A stretch of DNA of 60,856 bases from Roseovarius nitratireducens. GTDB lineage: Bacteria; Pseudomonadota; Alphaproteobacteria; Rhodobacterales; Rhodobacteraceae. Below the pieces are notes generated by a model. That model did no database searches. It was not told where the DNA came from and was given only the letters and a program-made list of their open reading frames with translations. The position numbers and the translations under genes were made by a program. Position 1 is the first letter of the stretch. Each line of letters begins with the position of its first letter. Positions 1 through 8,296 of the stretch are shown piece after piece. Location of the stretch: the NCBI RefSeq assembly GCF_002925845.1, contig NZ_PDNI01000037.1, positions 1-60,856 of the forward strand. The letters run 5' to 3'.

Positions 1-13
1 GTCGATGCGCGGC

Positions 14-29
14 GGCGCGTAAACGCGCC
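14..29 (+). terminator. Terminator-like hairpin at window start
   Basis: GGCGCGT-AA-ACGCGCC forms a perfect 7-bp stem with a 2-base loop and is followed by TTTA. It has the shape of a short intrinsic terminator, presumably for a gene lying left of the window. A near-identical hairpin and its flank recur at 2769-2784. Confidence 0.55.
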
Positions 30-193
30 TTTACTCCGCGCATTGGCACCAAGACCTGAACGTCTACTCCAGGCCGCAACCCGCCCCACCCCGTCTTTCC
101 CGATGCCCCTTTCACCCGCACGCGCCGCCGCATAATTGCCCTTGCACCCAAACTCGAATCCCGGTCACCTGTGAAAAACCGAGGGAGAAATTC

Positions 194-1279
194 ATGGGCA
201 TTATCAAGGCCGCCGTCTGCCACCGATTCGGCGCCCCGCTCAGCATCGAGAACGTCCACCTGCGCGCGCCAGGGGCCGGCGAGATCGAGGTCGCGCTCGA
301 CGCCGTGGCGATCTGCCATTCCGACATCACCTATGCCGATGGCGGCTGGGGCGGCACGCTACCGGCGGTCTACGGCCACGAGGCGGCGGGCCGGGTGCGC
401 GCCACGGGCGCGGGCGTCACCGGCATCGCGCCGGGCGACCCGGTGGTGGTCACGCTCATTCGCGCCTGCGGGCAATGCCCCTCCTGCGCTGGGGGCCGCC
501 CCACCGGATGCGAGACCCCCTATGACGGCGATCGCGGGCCGCTCAGCCTGCCGGATGGCAGCACGCTGCATCAGGCGATGGCCTGCGGTGCCTTTGCCGA
601 GGCGGTCGTCGTGCATCACAGCCAGGTCGTGAAACTGCCCGAGGGGATCGACATGGCCGCCGCCTCGCTTCTGGCCTGCGGCGTCATCACCGGCGTGGGC
701 GCCGTGGTGAACGCGGCCCATCTGCGCGCGGGCGAGGATGTGGTGGTGATCGGCGCGGGCGGCGTCGGGTTGAACGCCATCCAGGGCGCGCGCATCGCGG
801 GCGCGCGGCGCATCGTGGCCGTGGACATGACCGAGGAAAAGCTCGCCACCGCCCGCGAATTCGGCGCCACCGACGGGGTGCTCGCCACCAACGCAAAACC
901 GTGGCGCGCGGCGAAACAGGCGATGGGGCGCGGCGCGGACGCGGTCTTCGTCACCGTGGGCGCGGCGCGCGCCTATGACGCGGCGCCCCGCTATCTCTCC
1001 GGGGGTGGCCGGATGGTAATGGTCGGCATGCCCCATTCCGGCGACGAGAGCCGCTATGAAGCCGCCAATTTTGCCGCCGCCGGGCAGGCGATGATCGGCT
1101 CCAAGATGGGCGAAACGGTGATCCGCCGCGACATCCCCTGGATGGTCGATCTCTACGCGCAGGGGCGGCTGAAACTCGACGAACTGATCTCGAACCGCTG
1201 GCCGCTCGACCGGATCAACGAGGCCATCGCCGACACCAAATCCGGGTCTGCGCGGCGCAACGTGATCGTGTTCGGCTGA
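194..1279 (+). CDS. Zinc-dependent alcohol dehydrogenase (MDR superfamily)
   Basis: A 361-residue medium-chain dehydrogenase that oxidises an alcohol or reduces an aldehyde with NAD(P). The catalytic zinc motifs CHSD (about residue 41) and GHE (about 62) are present. The structural zinc site has four cysteines in the classical C-x2-C-x2-C-x7-C spacing near residues 93-107. The Rossmann motif GAGGVG lies near residue 187. The ATG is preceded by GAGGGAGAA at good spacing. The next gene, an enolase-superfamily dehydratase, lies 76 bp downstream on the same strand, so the pair may act on a sugar acid or related polyol. The substrate cannot be read from the sequence. The family call is firm. Confidence 0.88.
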   Translation: MGIIKAAVCHRFGAPLSIENVHLRAPGAGEIEVALDAVAICHSDITYADGGWGGTLPAVYGHEAAGRVRATGAGVTGIAPGDPVVVTLIRACGQCPSCAGGRPTGCETPYDGDRGPLSLPDGSTLHQAMACGAFAEAVVVHHSQVVKLPEGIDMAAASLLACGVITGVGAVVNAAHLRAGEDVVVIGAGGVGLNAIQGARIAGARRIVAVDMTEEKLATAREFGATDGVLATNAKPWRAAKQAMGRGADAVFVTVGAARAYDAAPRYLSGGGRMVMVGMPHSGDESRYEAANFAAAGQAMIGSKMGETVIRRDIPWMVDLYAQGRLKLDELISNRWPLDRINEAIADTKSGSARRNVIVFG

Positions 1280-1289
1280 CCGCACGGGC

Positions 1290-1328
1290 ACCGACGCGAT
1301 ACCGACGAAATACCGACACGATACCGAC
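1290..1328 (+). repeat. 11-bp tandem repeat ACCGACRNRAT, 3.5 copies
   Basis: The gap between the dehydrogenase and the dehydratase holds three exact-length 11-bp units (ACCGACGCGAT, ACCGACGAAAT, ACCGACACGAT) followed by ACCGACAGG. The same unit recurs in an unrelated intergenic spot at 11292-11330. The function is unknown. One unit per helical turn would suit a protein-binding array, but this is speculation. Confidence 0.7.
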
Positions 1329-1355
1329 AGGCAAAACCAGCCCCCGGAGACCCCC

Positions 1356-2588
1356 ATGAAACTCGCCGATCTCGACATCATCGTGACCTCCCCGCCCGCG
1401 CCGGGCTGGGGCGGGTGCTATTGGATTCTCGTCAAGCTCACCACCGATGACGGGATCACCGGCTGGGGCGAATGCTATGCCGCAAGCGTCGGACCAGAGG
1501 CCATGCGCACCGTGATCGAGGATGTGTTCGCGCGCCATATGGCGGGTGAAAGCCCTGAAAACATTGAACTTATGTTCCGCCGCGCCTATTCCTCGGGCTT
1601 CACGCAGCGGCCCGACCTGACGGTCATGGGCGCGTTCTCGGGGCTGGAAATCGCCTGCTGGGACATCCTCGGCAAGGCGCGCGGGCGGCCCGTCTGGGCG
1701 CTACTCGGGGGCCGGATGAACGACCGTATCCGCGCCTATACCTACCTCTACCCCCTGCCCCATCATGACCTGACCGCCTTCTGGACCTCCCCCGAGATGG
1801 CCGCCGATAGCGCGCTAGACTGTGTAAGTCGCGGATATACCGCGATAAAATTCGACCCCGCCGGCCCCTACACCATGCGCGGCGGGCACATGCCCGCGAT
1901 GTCCGACATCTCGCTCTCGGTGGCCTTCTGCCGCGCCATCCGAGAGGCCGTGGGCGACCGCGCCGACCTTCTTTTCGGCACCCACGGACAGTTCACCACC
2001 GCCGGTGCCATCCGCCTCGGCCAGGCGCTCGAACCCTATTCGCCGCTCTGGTTCGAAGAGCCTGTACCCCCTGATAACATTGACGAAATGGCCCGCGTCG
2101 CCCGCGCCGTGCGCATTCCCGTCGCCACCGGCGAGCGGCTCACCACAAAGGCCGAGTTCGCCGCAGTGCTGCGCGCGGGGGCCGCCGAAATCCTGCAACC
2201 GGCCCTTGGCCGCGCGGGCGGCATCTGGGAGATGAAGAAGGTCGCCGCCATCGCCGAGGCCCACAACGCGCAAATGGCCCCCCACCTCTACGCCGGTCCT
2301 GTCGAATGGGCAGCGAATGTGGCTCTTTCCGCCTCGATCCCCAACATCTTGATGGCAGAGACCATCGAGACCCCCTATCACGCGGCGCTCATCAAGGGCG
2401 GCATCACGGTCGAGGACGGCTTCATCACGCCACCCCAGACACCGGGGCTTGGCATCGAGATTGACGAGGCCCTCGCCCGCGCCCACCCTTTTGAGGGCGA
2501 CGGCCTCCACCTCGAGATGCAGGACGCGCCCTGCGACTACGTCAACGGTAACAGCTTCGCCGGGGGCGCGCCGCTCAAGACGGAGTGA
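1356..2588 (+). CDS. Mandelate racemase / muconate lactonizing enzyme family protein
   Basis: A 410-residue enolase-superfamily enzyme with an N-terminal capping domain (residues 1-125) and a C-terminal TIM barrel. A YTAIKFDPAGP segment carries the catalytic lysine region of barrel strand 2. LWFEEPVPPDN carries a metal-binding Glu, and VATGERL carries the third acidic ligand. The segment MAPHLYAGPVEWAAN near residue 310 supplies the catalytic His. The features fit an acid-sugar dehydratase of the mandelate racemase subgroup (galactonate or gluconate dehydratase-like), which abstracts the proton alpha to a carboxylate. The ATG follows a CCCGGAGA ribosome-binding site. It probably forms a two-gene unit with the upstream alcohol dehydrogenase. 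The exact substrate is unassigned. Confidence 0.85.
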   Translation: MKLADLDIIVTSPPAPGWGGCYWILVKLTTDDGITGWGECYAASVGPEAMRTVIEDVFARHMAGESPENIELMFRRAYSSGFTQRPDLTVMGAFSGLEIACWDILGKARGRPVWALLGGRMNDRIRAYTYLYPLPHHDLTAFWTSPEMAADSALDCVSRGYTAIKFDPAGPYTMRGGHMPAMSDISLSVAFCRAIREAVGDRADLLFGTHGQFTTAGAIRLGQALEPYSPLWFEEPVPPDNIDEMARVARAVRIPVATGERLTTKAEFAAVLRAGAAEILQPALGRAGGIWEMKKVAAIAEAHNAQMAPHLYAGPVEWAANVALSASIPNILMAETIETPYHAALIKGGITVEDGFITPPQTPGLGIEIDEALARAHPFEGDGLHLEMQDAPCDYVNGNSFAGGAPLKTE

Positions 2589-2733
2589 GGGCGCGTTTGG
2601 CCTTGAGCTGCCATTCAACGCACCGGGTGAGGAGACGCCGGCGCCCGACCGCGGGTGGGCGACCAACCGGTTGTGGTCGTCACTTTATGGTGCCAAATAC
2701 TGCAACAATTGTGCGGAGTTAGACGTCACAAAA

Positions 2734-2790
2734 GCGCCCGCCCGGGGGGCGGTCGGGCGCTGCGCGGCGGCGCGTGAACGCGCCTTTATT
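2734..2790 (+). terminator. Tandem terminator hairpins after the dehydratase gene
   Basis: Two stem-loops follow one another. The first (2734-2760) pairs GCGCCCG with CGGGCGC around a GC-rich centre. The second (2769-2784) is GGCGCGT-GA-ACGCGCC followed by TTTATT, the stronger intrinsic terminator. The second also faces the end of the minus-strand AEC gene and could serve both strands. Confidence 0.6.
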
Positions 2791-2825
2791 CCGCGCATTG
2801 GCACCAAGCTGTGAAGGTCCGCTCC
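2761..2825. repeat. Second copy of a ~65-bp repeat (first copy about 7-70)
   Basis: The stretch from TGCGCGGCGGCGCGT through the hairpin, CCGCGCATTGGCACCAAG and a diverged tail closely matches positions about 6-70. The few differences are mostly in the loop and the last 15 bases. The two copies bracket the dehydrogenase/dehydratase pair in direct orientation. Confidence 0.65.
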
Positions 2826-2832
2826 ATGCCAA

Positions 2833-3762
2833 TCACGGCAATACTTGCAGCCACAGCCATGCCGTCACCACCGTCAGCCCCGTGGCGATCAGCACGCTTG
2901 ACGCCGCCACCCGCTTGGCATGACCATACATGTTGGCGAAGATATAGGCATTGACCCCCGGCGCCATCGCCGCCGTCACCACCGCCGCGCGCAAGCCCTC
3001 CACCGGCAGCGACAGCGCCCGGCCCAGCCCGTAGGTGATCGCCGGGTGCGCCACCAGCGAGACCGCACAGACATAGAGGATCGCGCGCATGTCGCCCTCG
3101 GGGCGGTACTGCACCAGCACACCCCCCAGCCCGAACAGCGCCGCCGGAAGCGCCGCGCGCACCATCAGGTCGAGCGCGTCGTTCACCGGCCCCGGGATCG
3201 GCAGCCCCGACAGGTTGACCGCAAAGCCCGCGGCGATACCCATGATGAGCGTGTTGGAGAACATCGCGCGCCCCACCTTGGCCGCGACCGTCACCCCGCT
3301 CTGTCCGCGCGCGCGCACCACCTCCATCGCGGTGATGCCGATGCCGTAGCAAAACGGGGAATGCACCGCGATGATCGCGAAATTGGCCGAGAGCGCGCCC
3401 ACCCCGTAGGCGCGCTCCATGATCGGCAGGCCCAGCAGGACCGAGTTGGAGAAGAGACCGCAAAAGCCGATGGCCACCGCATCTTCCCACGACCGGCCAA
3501 AGATCAGCCGCGCGCCGAAAAGCCCCAACAGGAACCCCGACAGCGCCCCGGTATAAAAGCTCAAGAGCAGCCGCCAGTCGAAGCTCTGCGCCAGATCGAG
3601 CCGCGCCAGCGCCGCGAAGAGCAGGCAGGGGATGGCGAATTTCTGGGTGAAGGTCATGAGACCATCCACGCCCGCCGCGCTGAACCAGCCTCGCCAGACC
3701 GCGAGATAGCCGAACCCGATCACCATAAAGACCGGAAGTATGACCTCGAGAAGCGCCTGCAC
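2833..3762 (-). CDS. AEC family transporter (auxin efflux carrier type)
   Basis: A 309-residue inner-membrane protein with about ten hydrophobic segments. The two five-helix halves of the AEC/BASS-like fold are visible: the N-terminal half contains LLEVILPVFMVIGFGYLA and an asparagine-containing FSNSVLLGLPI motif, and the second half contains APGVNAYIFANMY. Such carriers move small organic anions such as malate, or amino acids. It starts 4 bp after the stop of the MBL hydrolase, so it is the last gene of the long minus-strand operon. The substrate is unknown. Confidence 0.85.
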   Translation of the reverse strand: MQALLEVILPVFMVIGFGYLAVWRGWFSAAGVDGLMTFTQKFAIPCLLFAALARLDLAQSFDWRLLLSFYTGALSGFLLGLFGARLIFGRSWEDAVAIGFCGLFSNSVLLGLPIMERAYGVGALSANFAIIAVHSPFCYGIGITAMEVVRARGQSGVTVAAKVGRAMFSNTLIMGIAAGFAVNLSGLPIPGPVNDALDLMVRAALPAALFGLGGVLVQYRPEGDMRAILYVCAVSLVAHPAITYGLGRALSLPVEGLRAAVVTAAMAPGVNAYIFANMYGHAKRVAASSVLIATGLTVVTAWLWLQVLP

Positions 3763-3766
3763 CGGC

Positions 3767-4564
3767 TCAGACCGCGTAGCGGATCACCATCCCGTCAAAG
3801 GCGGGGGTGACATGCGCGGGCGTCTCGTCGGCGACGGTCGCGTAGTCCATATCGATATGCATGTTGGTCAGCACCGCCCGGCGCGGGGCGGCGCGTGCGA
3901 TCCACTCCAGCGCAAGGTCGAGATGCGCGTGCGTCGGGTGCGGCGTGCGCCTGAGCGCGTCGAGCACCCAGCAATCGAGCCCTTCGAGCGCGGGCCAGAC
4001 CGGCTCCGGGATATCCAACACGTCCGGCAGATAGGCCAGATCACCAATGCGAAACCCCAGCGCGTCAATGCTGCCATGCCGCACGGTGAACGGGGTCAGC
4101 GTGATCGCTCCGCCCTGCCCTTCGATGGTGAAGGAGCCGTCGATCGTGTGCATGTCGAGGATCGGCGGATACGGGCTGTCCTCGGGCTGCACGAAGGCAT
4201 AGCCGAACCGCGAATAGAGCGCGTTCTGCGTGTCGCCATCGGCGTAGACCGGCAGTCGCTGGCGCATGTTGAAGACGATCATCCGCAGATCGTCGATGCC
4301 GTGGACGTGATCGGCATGGGAATGTGTATAAACAACCGCGTCGAGCGCGCCGACACCGGCATCCAATAGCTGCGCACGAAGATCCGGCGAGGTGTCGATC
4401 AGCACCCGGGTCACGCCCGCCCCGGTCTCGTGCTCCACCAGCATCGAACAGCGGCGGCGGGAATTGCGCGGCTCGCCCGGATCACAGTCCCCCCAATGCC
4501 CGCCGAGCCGTGGCACGCCGCCCGACGACCCGCAGCCGAGGATGGTAAACCGCAACTCCCCCAT
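3767..4564 (-). CDS. MBL-fold metallohydrolase, PhnP/YcbX-like phosphodiesterase type
   Basis: A protein of 265 residues. The metal-binding motif THSHADH (HxHxDH) lies near residue 75, with further histidines downstream (VRHGS, NMHIDMDYA). The start MGELRFTILGCGSSGGVPRLG is typical of this MBL branch, which includes the cyclic-phosphate phosphodiesterase PhnP and related nucleases. I chose the ATG at 4564, which overlaps the TatD stop by one base (TGATG), over an upstream in-frame start that would add 22 atypical residues inside TatD. Coupling with TatD is common in Rhodobacterales. The physiological substrate is unknown. Confidence 0.85.
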   Translation of the reverse strand: MGELRFTILGCGSSGGVPRLGGHWGDCDPGEPRNSRRRCSMLVEHETGAGVTRVLIDTSPDLRAQLLDAGVGALDAVVYTHSHADHVHGIDDLRMIVFNMRQRLPVYADGDTQNALYSRFGYAFVQPEDSPYPPILDMHTIDGSFTIEGQGGAITLTPFTVRHGSIDALGFRIGDLAYLPDVLDIPEPVWPALEGLDCWVLDALRRTPHPTHAHLDLALEWIARAAPRRAVLTNMHIDMDYATVADETPAHVTPAFDGMVIRYAV

Positions 4565-5355
4565 CAGAGCACCGCCCGCGAGAACAGCCGCTCGAAATTT
4601 GCCTCGGTCTGCGCGGCGAACTCGGGCCAATCCATACCGAACACCTCCGCCCCCTTCCGCGCGGTATGCGCGGTATAGGCCGGCTCGTTGCGCTTGCCGC
4701 GATAAGGCGGCGGCGCGAGATAGGGTGCGTCGGTCTCGACAAGGATGCGATCCACCGGGGCGGACGCAAAGATATCGCGCAGCTCCTGGCTCTTGGGAAA
4801 GGCGGCAATTCCGGACATCGACAGGTAGAACCCCAGGTCAAGCGCCGCCCGCGCCAATCCCGCACCGGACGAAAAGCAATGCATCACGCAATCATAGGGC
4901 CCGTTGCGGTATTCCTCGGCTAGGATACGCGCCATGTCCTCATCCGCCGCGCGGGCATGAATGATAAGCGGCAGGCCGGTTTCCCGCGCGGCCGCGATAT
5001 GCACGCGCAGGCTCTGCTGCTGCACCTCCGCACTCTCGGCGGTGTAGTGGTAGTCGAGCCCCGACTCGCCGATGCCGACGAACTTGGGATGCGCAGCCAG
5101 CGCGACCAGGTCCTCTACGGTGGCCATCGGCTCCTCGCTCGCGCTCATCGGGTGAGTTCCGGCAGCATAGAACACATGGCGGTACGCCTCGGCGATGGCG
5201 CGAACCTGCGGCTCCTGCCGCAGCCGCGTGCAGATCGTCACCATGCGGTGCACGCCCGCCTCGCGTGCCCGCGCGATGATCTCGTCGCGCTCCCCGTCGA
5301 AATCGGGAAAATCGAGATGGCAGTGGCTGTCGGTGATACGGATGTCGGTGCTCAT
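4564..5355 (-). CDS. TatD family metal-dependent hydrolase (DNase)
   Basis: A 263-residue TIM-barrel hydrolase. The HxH metal motif is at the N-terminus (DSHCHLDF). GESGLDYHY supplies the bridging Glu, IIHAR and VMHCFSS supply two further histidines, and VETDAPYLAPPP supplies the catalytic Asp. Family members are 3'-5' exonucleases or deoxyribonucleases acting on damaged DNA. The gene follows holB by 21 bp and its stop overlaps the MBL hydrolase start, so translation is probably coupled. Confidence 0.92.
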   Translation of the reverse strand: MSTDIRITDSHCHLDFPDFDGERDEIIARAREAGVHRMVTICTRLRQEPQVRAIAEAYRHVFYAAGTHPMSASEEPMATVEDLVALAAHPKFVGIGESGLDYHYTAESAEVQQQSLRVHIAAARETGLPLIIHARAADEDMARILAEEYRNGPYDCVMHCFSSGAGLARAALDLGFYLSMSGIAAFPKSQELRDIFASAPVDRILVETDAPYLAPPPYRGKRNEPAYTAHTARKGAEVFGMDWPEFAAQTEANFERLFSRAVL

Positions 5356-5376
5356 GCGTCCCCTGCGAGGCCAGGG

Positions 5377-6498
5377 CTAACCCCCGGCGGTCTGCTTAAT
5401 CCTGAGCACGGTATCTAGGACAAGGCTGACAGGGTCAAGGTTGACCGCCAGCCCGTGACGCGCACGCGAACCGACCTCCTCCGAGACCTGCGCCCAGAGC
5501 CGCGCACGCCTCGCGTCGGGGGCAAGCCGTGCCAGGAGTTCCGCCTCGCCGGGGGCCGCCTCGACGGCGGGCGGCGCGCCGGTGGCCCCGGTCCGCGCCA
5601 GCCGCGCGAGAAACAGGTCGATGAGCGAGAACAGCAGGCTGCGCCGCGCCTCGGCCCCGCGCTGCGCCACCGCCTCGGCAAGGCGCAGCGCGCGCGCCCG
5701 ATCAAACCGCGGCAAGCTCTCCATCAGCGCCACGATCTCGGCGTAGAGCGCCACGCCGTCGAGCGTGACCAACCGCACCGCCGCGCCCACCGACCCCGCG
5801 GCCAGTTCGGCCAGTACCGCCGCGTCGCCACCGGGGTCGATCCCCGCCTGATCCAGCGCACGGGCCATGTCCTCGGGCCCCAGCGGCACCAGCCGCAGCA
5901 TCCGGCAGCGCGAGCGGATCGTCGGCAATAGGCTCGATGGCTGATGCGCGATGAGCAGCATCACCGTCCGCGCGGGCGGCTCCTCAAGCATCTTGAGGAG
6001 CGCGTTGGCAGCCTGCGGGTTAAGCTCGTCAGCGGCATCGACGATCACCACCCGCCGCCCGCCATCGGCAGCGGAAAGCGAAAAGAAATTGCCCATCTTG
6101 CGCACTTCGGCCACGCGGATGTCCTGCGCCAGCCGGTCGCCCTTGTCGTTGGGGCCGCGCCGCAGCAGGAACAGCCCCGGCTCCGACAGTGCCAGAATTC
6201 GCCGCGCGACCGGATGCCCGGGGTCCACGTCCAGCGTCTCGGGCGGCGGTGGCGCGCCGAATAACGCGTCTTCCTGCGCTTCCTGGTGAGTCAGCAGGAA
6301 CCGCGCGATGCGCCAGGCGAGCGTGGCCTTTCCCACGCCGTTTGGACCGGTCAGCATCCAGGCGTGGTGGAGACGACCCGTGGCATGGGCGTCGAGAAAC
6401 GCCGCCTCGGCCACCCCCTGCCCCATCAGGCACATTGTCTCGCGCGGGTGCGGCGCGCCCTCGGCGCGATCGGGCTCTGGCAAAACATCCTCGTTCAT
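5377..6498 (-). CDS. holB: DNA polymerase III subunit delta prime
   Basis: A 373-residue clamp-loader subunit of the replicative polymerase. The AAA+ fold shows a Walker A motif TGPNGVGKATL near residue 50, the helix VRKMGNFFSLSAADGGRRVVIVDAADELN with the Walker B region, NALLKMLEEPP and sensor 1 (HQPSSLLPTIRSRC). The zinc cysteines of classical delta prime proteins are not evident, as is usual in alphaproteobacteria. It overlaps the tmk stop by 4 bp. The tmk-holB-tatD order is conserved widely in bacteria. Confidence 0.93.
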   Translation of the reverse strand: MNEDVLPEPDRAEGAPHPRETMCLMGQGVAEAAFLDAHATGRLHHAWMLTGPNGVGKATLAWRIARFLLTHQEAQEDALFGAPPPPETLDVDPGHPVARRILALSEPGLFLLRRGPNDKGDRLAQDIRVAEVRKMGNFFSLSAADGGRRVVIVDAADELNPQAANALLKMLEEPPARTVMLLIAHQPSSLLPTIRSRCRMLRLVPLGPEDMARALDQAGIDPGGDAAVLAELAAGSVGAAVRLVTLDGVALYAEIVALMESLPRFDRARALRLAEAVAQRGAEARRSLLFSLIDLFLARLARTGATGAPPAVEAAPGEAELLARLAPDARRARLWAQVSEEVGSRARHGLAVNLDPVSLVLDTVLRIKQTAGG

Positions 6499-7121
6499 GC
6501 CAGCCGCGCCTCCACCGCGCGCGCCACGTCCACCGCCACCGCCTCGGGGGGACGGGCGCCGTCGATCACCGCGACGCGGTCGGGAAATTCCTCGGCCAGC
6601 GCGAGAAACCCCGCCCGCAGCCGCTTCTGCAACCCCTCGCCGAAATCCTCGAACCGCGCCTCGCCGCCCCCTCGCTCGGCGGCCCGCGCGAGGCCCTCGC
6701 GCGGGCCGATATCGATGAGCAGCGTCAGATCGGGCTCGCGCGCGATCATCAGCGCGTGCAACTCGTCCACCACCGGGCGCAGGTCGGCGCGGCCCACCCC
6801 CTGATAGACGCGGGTGCTGTCGGCGAAACGGTCCGAGATCACCACCGCCCCGCGCTCGATCGCGGGCGCGATCACCCGCTCGAGATGGTCGCGCCGCGCG
6901 GCGGTAAACAGCAACAACTCGGTCTCGGGCGACCAGCGATCTCCGTCACCCGTCAGCAGCAGCTTGCGGATCTCCTCGGCCCCGGGGCTGCCGCCCGGCT
7001 CACGCGTGAGCACCACCTCGCGCCCCGCCCCGCGCAGCCGATCTGCCAGAAGCCGCGCCTGTGTGGACTTGCCCGACCCGTCGATCCCCTCGAAGCTGAC
7101 GAACAGCCCGCGCCCGCTCAA
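6495..7121 (-). CDS. tmk: Thymidylate kinase
   Basis: A 208-residue enzyme phosphorylating dTMP to dTDP. The P-loop is FEGIDGSGKSTQ at residues 9-20. The DR(Y/F) motif appears as SDRFADST near residue 96, and the LTREPGGSPGAEEIR segment binds the nucleotide. Length and domain order are normal. The start overlaps the preceding dac stop by 4 bp (ATGA type), and the stop overlaps holB by 4 bp. Confidence 0.95.
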   Translation of the reverse strand: MSGRGLFVSFEGIDGSGKSTQARLLADRLRGAGREVVLTREPGGSPGAEEIRKLLLTGDGDRWSPETELLLFTAARRDHLERVIAPAIERGAVVISDRFADSTRVYQGVGRADLRPVVDELHALMIAREPDLTLLIDIGPREGLARAAERGGGEARFEDFGEGLQKRLRAGFLALAEEFPDRVAVIDGARPPEAVAVDVARAVEARLA

Positions 7122-8281
7122 GACGCACCCTCTGGAACCTCTCGCAACCGCCCAAGAAGCTGCCCCGCCACCATGCGCAGCCGGGTCACGAACCCGCCCT
7201 GCGCCACCGCCTCGGTTGCAACCAGTTGAACGCGCGTCTCGGGCAGACCCTCGGGGGTCAGCACGAGTTCGGCCAGCGGATTGCCCTTGGCCACGGGCGC
7301 GCGGATCGGCCCGGTATAGACCACCTCAGCCGCCAGCCGCTTGCTGTCGAGCACCGGCAGCAGCGTCTCGATATCCTGCGCCGGAGCGAGCCCCACCTCC
7401 CCCGCCTCGCCCATCCAGACCGGCGCGCGGGCCACCACCTCGCCTTCGCGCAGCACGGTCTTGCGGGTGAATTGCCGGAACGCCCAGTTGACGATCGCCT
7501 CGGATTCCCGGGCGCGCTGCGCCGCGCTGTCGAGCCCGCTGATCGCGAAGATGATCCGCTGACCATCCTGCACGGCCGAGCCGACAAGCCCGTAGCCCGC
7601 CGCCTGCGTGTGCCCGGTCTTGAGCCCGTCCGCGCCGATCCCGAGCCCGAGCAGCGGGTTGCGGTTGTGGATATTGGCGGGCGCGCGCCCGTCGAAGCTG
7701 AACTCCCGCTCGGCGAACATCTGGTAGAACTCCGGGAAATCCTCGATGATGTGGCGCGACAGGAGCGCCAGGTCGCGCATCGACATCACATGTCCCTCGG
7801 CGGGCCAGCCGTTGGAATTCTTGAAGACGGAGTTGGTCATGCCAAGGGCTTGCGCGCGCTGCGTCATGTGGCGGGCGAATCCGGCCTCCGTGCCGTCGGG
7901 GCTCAGCGCCTCGGCGATCACCGCGCAAGCGTCATTGCCCGACAGCACGACAATCCCGCGCAACAGGTCCTCGACGCGCACCCGGTCTGTGGTATCGAGG
8001 AACATGGTCGATCCGCCATAGCTCATCGCGTGCCGCGAGACCGGAAGCCGCTCGTCGAGCGAGAGCCGCCCCTCCCGGATCGCGTCGAACGCCACGTAGA
8101 GCGTCATCAGCTTGGACATCGACGCAGGCGGCAGCGGCGTGTCACCGTTCTTGTTCAGAAGCACCGTACCGGTGGCCACATCCATCACAAAGGCCGCGCG
8201 CGCGCTCGTCTCGAATGCGCGCGCCGGCACCGCCAGGACAACCACCAGCAGGGCCGACAAACAGACATTCACAAATCTCAT
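7118..8281 (-). CDS. D-alanyl-D-alanine carboxypeptidase (PBP5/6 type)
   Basis: A 387-residue penicillin-binding protein that trims the terminal D-Ala from peptidoglycan stem peptides in the periplasm. A signal peptide occupies residues 1-22 (cleavage after VPARA). The three active-site motifs are all present: SMSK (SxxK) near residue 54, SGN near 116 and KTG near 218. The C-terminal PBP5-associated domain runs from about residue 275. It lies 15 bp after the SPOR lipoprotein gene, in line with a shared role in envelope growth. Confidence 0.93.
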   Translation of the reverse strand: MRFVNVCLSALLVVVLAVPARAFETSARAAFVMDVATGTVLLNKNGDTPLPPASMSKLMTLYVAFDAIREGRLSLDERLPVSRHAMSYGGSTMFLDTTDRVRVEDLLRGIVVLSGNDACAVIAEALSPDGTEAGFARHMTQRAQALGMTNSVFKNSNGWPAEGHVMSMRDLALLSRHIIEDFPEFYQMFAEREFSFDGRAPANIHNRNPLLGLGIGADGLKTGHTQAAGYGLVGSAVQDGQRIIFAISGLDSAAQRARESEAIVNWAFRQFTRKTVLREGEVVARAPVWMGEAGEVGLAPAQDIETLLPVLDSKRLAAEVVYTGPIRAPVAKGNPLAELVLTPEGLPETRVQLVATEAVAQGGFVTRLRMVAGQLLGRLREVPEGAS

Positions 8282-8296
8282 AACGGCATCCCCCGT

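Noticed and set aside
359-1381. Long minus-strand open frame opposite the alcohol dehydrogenase
   Set aside because: It is a shadow frame of high-GC coding DNA: composition is His/Arg/Gly-rich and it has no family motifs. The same holds for the long opposite-strand frames at 12161-13732, 13745-14773, 15572-16618, 27948-30020, 35095-36420, 36889-38334, 47446-49713 and 51709-53712.
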